Positions 61,090 through 64,000 of a stretch of 64,000 nucleotides of DNA are shown here, piece after piece. The DNA comes from Marinobacter sediminum (GTDB lineage: Bacteria; Pseudomonadota; Gammaproteobacteria; Pseudomonadales; Oleiphilaceae). The notes beneath the pieces are model-generated. The model saw nothing but the letters and a program-made list of their open reading frames with translations, was not told the DNA's origin and did no database searches. How positions within the stretch are numbered: the stretch's first letter is position 1; each line of letters begins with the position of its first letter. Position numbers and translations under genes: made by a program. The stretch spans positions 868,001 through 932,000 of the forward strand of contig NZ_JAEMQH010000001.1 in the NCBI RefSeq assembly GCF_016820575.1, given 5' to 3'.

Positions 61090-62208
61090 GTGAAAATCGG
61101 CGTACCGAAGGAAATCAAAAACCACGAGTACCGAGTGGGTATGACGCCAGCCGCGGTGCATGAACTGTGCAATCACGAACACAGAGTCTTTGTGGAAACT
61201 AACGCGGGTGCGGCCATCGGTTTCACCGACGAGGATTACCGGCAAGCGGGAGCTAGCATTCTGGGTTCCGCCCAAGAGGTCTTCGGTGCGGCCGAGCTGA
61301 TCGTGAAGGTCAAGGAACCGCAGGCGGAGGAGCGGGCCATGCTGCGGCCGGATCACACCCTGTTCACCTACCTACACCTGGCGCCGGATCAGGCGCAGAC
61401 CGATGATCTGGTGAAGTCTGGTGCCAACTGCATTGCCTACGAGACGGTGACCGATCGGACCGGCCGATTGCCCTTGCTGGCGCCGATGTCAGAAGTGGCC
61501 GGGCGGATGTCGATTCAGGCCGGTGCTCATTGTCTGGAAAAAGCCATGGGTGGCCGTGGTGTTTTGCTCGGCGGTGTGCCCGGTGTCAGCCCCGCCAAGG
61601 TTGCCATTATCGGCGGTGGTGTCGTTGGTCAAAATGCGCTGGCCATGGCCGTGGGGATGGGCGCTCAGGTCACCGTGCTGGACCGGAATATGGATGTGCT
61701 GCGCATGCTCGATAACCGTTACGGCAATCGCATCTGTACGCTCTTTTCCACGGCCCAGACGCTGGATCAGGCAGTTACCGAGTCGGACCTGGTGATCGGC
61801 GGAGTGCTGATTCCCGGCGCCTCGGCACCCAAGTTGGTGACCCGTGACATGATCAAGCGGATGCCTGAAGGCAGCGTTATTGTCGATGTGGCTATCGATC
61901 AGGGTGGGTGTACCGAAACGTCCAAGGCGACCACCCATGATGACCCCACGTATATGGTCGACGGTGTGGTACATTACTGCGTGGCCAATATGCCCGGTGC
62001 CGTGGCACGTACCTCCACACTGGCGCTTAATAACGTCACCCTGCCGTTCGTGGCAGCGCTGGCGAACAAGGGCGCGGTGCAGGCCATGAAAGACGATCCG
62101 CATTTGCTGGCCGGCCTCAATGTGTCCGGTGGCAAGGTAACCTACAGGGAGGTGGCGGAAGCAACCGGGCATCCATACACAGACCCGAAATCCCTGCTGG
62201 GATCCTGA
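61090..62208 (+). CDS. ald: Alanine dehydrogenase
   Basis: 372 residues, the standard length. It interconverts L-alanine and pyruvate with NAD. MKIGVPKEIKNHEYRVGMTPAA opens the protein, with YLHLAPDQAQTDDL in the substrate domain, the NAD motif VAIIGGGVVGQNALAMAVGMGA, and VIVDVAIDQGGCTETSK. It starts with GTG at 61090. A GST-like gene follows after 23 nt. Confidence 0.95.
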   Translation: MKIGVPKEIKNHEYRVGMTPAAVHELCNHEHRVFVETNAGAAIGFTDEDYRQAGASILGSAQEVFGAAELIVKVKEPQAEERAMLRPDHTLFTYLHLAPDQAQTDDLVKSGANCIAYETVTDRTGRLPLLAPMSEVAGRMSIQAGAHCLEKAMGGRGVLLGGVPGVSPAKVAIIGGGVVGQNALAMAVGMGAQVTVLDRNMDVLRMLDNRYGNRICTLFSTAQTLDQAVTESDLVIGGVLIPGASAPKLVTRDMIKRMPEGSVIVDVAIDQGGCTETSKATTHDDPTYMVDGVVHYCVANMPGAVARTSTLALNNVTLPFVAALANKGAVQAMKDDPHLLAGLNVSGGKVTYREVAEATGHPYTDPKSLLGS

Positions 62209-62231
62209 GCTGTAAAACCCTCGGAGAAAGC

Positions 62232-62804
62232 ATGAAACTGATTGGATCTACCACCTCGCCCTACGTCCGACGCATTCGCATCCTGCTGGATGAGGAGCGC
62301 TATGACTTCGTCAATCTCAATATCTATGGCGAAGGCCGGGATGAGCTGCGGAAAACGAATCCGACCCTGAAAATCCCGGTTCTGGAGGACGATGGCCAAG
62401 AAATCTTCGACTCCCGGGTTATCGCGCGCTATGTCAGCGCCAAGCAGGGCCGTGACCCGCTGACCTGGGACCAGCAGAACCAGCTGACCCTGATTGACGG
62501 TGCCAACGATTCGGCAGTCACCCTGTTGTTGTCGGCAAAATCCGGCATCGATACCAATCAGGACGTGATGTTCTTCAATCTCCAGAGAGAGCGGATCATG
62601 ACGACCCTGCGAACTCTGGCTGCGATGGTTGATGACGGCCAGTTTGAAGCCTGGAACTATCCGGCCATTTGTCTCTATTGTCTGGTGGATTGGCTGGAAT
62701 TCCGGGATCTGGTGGACTGGACGGGGGTTGAGAGCCTGCTGACCTTCCGTGACAGCCGGCAGAAAAAACCTTGGGTTGCTGAGACCGATCCGCGTTTGAG
62801 CTGA
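62232..62804 (+). CDS. Glutathione S-transferase-like protein
   Basis: 190 residues. The N-terminal thioredoxin fold is IGSTTSPYVRRIRILLDEE, with KIPVLEDDGQEIFDSRVIARY as the glutathione-binding cis-Pro and DS motif; a helical C-terminal domain follows. Cys is absent at the usual catalytic site, with Ser/Pro in its place, as in some non-detoxifying GSTs. It is probably cotranscribed with ald. Confidence 0.85.
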   Translation: MKLIGSTTSPYVRRIRILLDEERYDFVNLNIYGEGRDELRKTNPTLKIPVLEDDGQEIFDSRVIARYVSAKQGRDPLTWDQQNQLTLIDGANDSAVTLLLSAKSGIDTNQDVMFFNLQRERIMTTLRTLAAMVDDGQFEAWNYPAICLYCLVDWLEFRDLVDWTGVESLLTFRDSRQKKPWVAETDPRLS

Positions 62805-62825
62805 TCCCGTTGAGCTAACCCCATG

Positions 62826-62857
62826 AGGCCACCACCGGCAGTCCGCCGGGGTGGCCT
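62826..62857 (+). terminator. Hairpin after the GST-like gene
   Basis: AGGCCACC / GGTGGCCT stem enclosing a second CCGGC/GCCGG pairing; followed by only a weak T stretch, so a tentative terminator. Confidence 0.5.
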
Positions 62858-63012
62858 GATTTCGACTGCCCCAGTCGGAACAAAAATTCGCCAATTCCGC
62901 TTCCCCAATCGCTGATCTTGACTATAGTAAAGGAGAAGGACGGCGTTCGATCCGAGCTGATCGGCGGAACGTACCTGACTATACTAAAAACAGCGATCCA
63001 AGGGGGTCATCC

Positions 63013-63624
63013 ATGCTCCTGTCTCATGCATTTGGTCTATTCACTCACCCCGATGATGAGTGGGCTTCCATTCGAAAAGAACACCACACCCCACGGCGCC
63101 TCTACGTCGCCTATGTTTTCATTCTTGCGGCCATCGGCCCGATCTGTGCGTACATCTCGACCGCTCACTTTGGCTGGACCATCGGCAATGACCGGTTGAT
63201 CAAGCTGACGGAAATCAGCGCCCTGCAAATGAGTGTGCTGACGTACCTCGCCATGCTGGTGGGTGTGTTTGCGCTTGGCTACGCCGTTAACTGGATGGCG
63301 AAAACCTACGGAGCCAGGGAAGAGCATGTGCCGTCGTACGGCATTGCGCTGGCATCCTACTCGTGCACACCGCTGTTCCTGGCGGGGTTTGCACTGCTGT
63401 ACCCGGTGCCCTGGTTCAATGCCATCGTCTTCCTGATTGCGGCCTGTTACGGTGCCTGGCTGATGTACGACGGCCTACCCATCGTGATGGGAATTGATAA
63501 GGACCGGGCGGTCTTCTACGGCGGGGCTCTGCTGACCGTGGCTTTGGTTATCCTGGTCTCTACCCGGGTTGGTTCTGTGATTCTCTGGAACTTCGGAGTT
63601 GGCCCGGTATTCGTCAGTGGATAG
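63013..63624 (+). CDS. Yip1-domain membrane protein
   Basis: 203 residues, five to six membrane helices. AFGLFTHPDDEWASIRKE before the first helix and YGIALASYSCTPLFLAGFALLYP are typical of bacterial Yip1 proteins. No function is assigned. The terminator at 63689 follows. Confidence 0.85.
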   Translation: MLLSHAFGLFTHPDDEWASIRKEHHTPRRLYVAYVFILAAIGPICAYISTAHFGWTIGNDRLIKLTEISALQMSVLTYLAMLVGVFALGYAVNWMAKTYGAREEHVPSYGIALASYSCTPLFLAGFALLYPVPWFNAIVFLIAACYGAWLMYDGLPIVMGIDKDRAVFYGGALLTVALVILVSTRVGSVILWNFGVGPVFVSG

Positions 63625-63685
63625 AGGCAACCGGAGAGGCCTGCTCAGCAAACAGGGTCGGCTGCTGAACTAAGTCGATGAACAA

Positions 63686-63716
63686 GAGGGGAGCCCCATA
63701 GGCTCCCTTTTTTTTG
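63686..63716 (+). terminator. Terminator after the Yip1 gene
   Basis: GGGAGCC / GGCTCCC stem with a CCATA loop and a run of eight T. Confidence 0.92.
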
Positions 63717-63754
63717 GGGTGGCGACAGGGTCGTGCCGCCTCCAGGGAGGGTGT

Positions 63755-64000
63755 ATGTCAGCCAAATTGCGGGACAAGGATGAATCCGTTACGGCCATCG
63801 GCTCGGTACCTGTTTGGCATAGCCTGACTATCGGCGAGGTCAGGGAGGCCCTTTCGGCGCCATCGGCACTGGAGGCTGATGAGGTGATCCGCCGGACTGG
63901 TGTCTATGGCGCCAATCGATTGCCGGAAGCAGCAGCCCACAGTGCCTGGGCCAGGCTTGGCCGGCAGCTCAAGAATTTTCTGGTGTATGTGCTCACTACC
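63755..64000 (+). CDS. Cation-transporting P-type ATPase, N-terminal end (partial)
   Basis: 82 residues to the window edge. The cation-ATPase N-terminal domain is clear: WHSLTIGEVREALSAP, then GVYGANRLPEAA and the start of the first membrane region QLKNFLVYVLTT. It is of the P2 type (Ca or Na/K-like). The catalytic DKTGT is beyond the window. GGGAGG precedes ATG 63755; GTG 63751 is possible. Confidence 0.85.
   Translation, partial: MSAKLRDKDESVTAIGSVPVWHSLTIGEVREALSAPSALEADEVIRRTGVYGANRLPEAAAHSAWARLGRQLKNFLVYVLTT

Overview
The window looks like an ordinary chromosomal segment of a Marinobacter-like marine gammaproteobacterium. This is judged from overall protein character and gene content (RapA, TmcA, GreB, ThiI, PpnN, a long PstC/PstA pair, FadE, a free acyl-CoA-binding protein), not from a database search. 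Most of it is moderately GC-rich and densely coded. The exception is about 15.7-19.4 kb, which is visibly AT-richer and gene-poor. I found no rRNA, tRNA, CRISPR array or intact insertion sequence.

Layout. 0-3.5 kb: tail of a hydroxypyruvate isomerase gene, an OmpR-type two-component pair, a small unknown protein, a possible sRNA and greB. 3.7-13.5 kb: a signalling block (YfiR-like protein, HAMP histidine kinase, Rcp1-like receiver, receiver-GGDEF-EAL protein). It is followed by an unusual three-gene operon (thiamine-diphosphate enzyme plus two different citrate-synthase-like proteins that appear to lack the catalytic residues) and a convergent TonB-dependent receptor. 13.8-21.7 kb: accessory region with an orphan integron-integrase-like N-terminal domain, an acyl-CoA-binding protein, a hotdog protein, a secreted HNH nuclease, a 0.9 kb gene-free stretch holding a 75-nt palindrome, two secreted unknown proteins, a DUF4124 protein, an OmpA protein with thrombospondin-type-3 repeats and a duplicated 5' fragment of that ompA gene. 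21.7-40 kb: two UvrD-family helicases, tmcA, a hydrolase/isomerase, cytochrome c, ppnN, thiI, an acetylpolyamine amidohydrolase beside an aldehyde dehydrogenase, uppP, an MFS transporter and a YciA-like thioesterase. Three copies of a structured repeat lie in this part. 40-46 kb: a PhoB-box-controlled pstS-(attenuator)-pstCAB-phoU system and a HIT protein. 46-64 kb: a ubiquinone-type hydroxylase, a YbaK-type deacylase, MscS, mnmH, a methyltransferase, a CsrB/RsmZ-type sRNA with its GacA box, a VanZ-like protein, cysZ, rapA, fadE, crcB, a cold-shock gene with a long leader, plsC, a dienelactone hydrolase, alanine dehydrogenase, a GST-like protein, a Yip1 protein and the start of a cation P-type ATPase.

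Most notable items: (1) the thiamine-enzyme plus paired pseudo-citrate-synthase operon at 8033-11393, the best candidate for an undescribed system; (2) an unannotated Csr/Rsm-type regulatory RNA on the minus strand at about 51110-51349, with 14 GGA motifs, a strong terminator and a GacA-type upstream site about 180 nt before the predicted start; (3) a dispersed palindromic repeat at 24069, 34847 and 37246 whose outer arms differ between copies yet stay self-complementary; (4) the orphan integrase domain and palindrome in the AT-rich island; (5) the duplicated ompA start.
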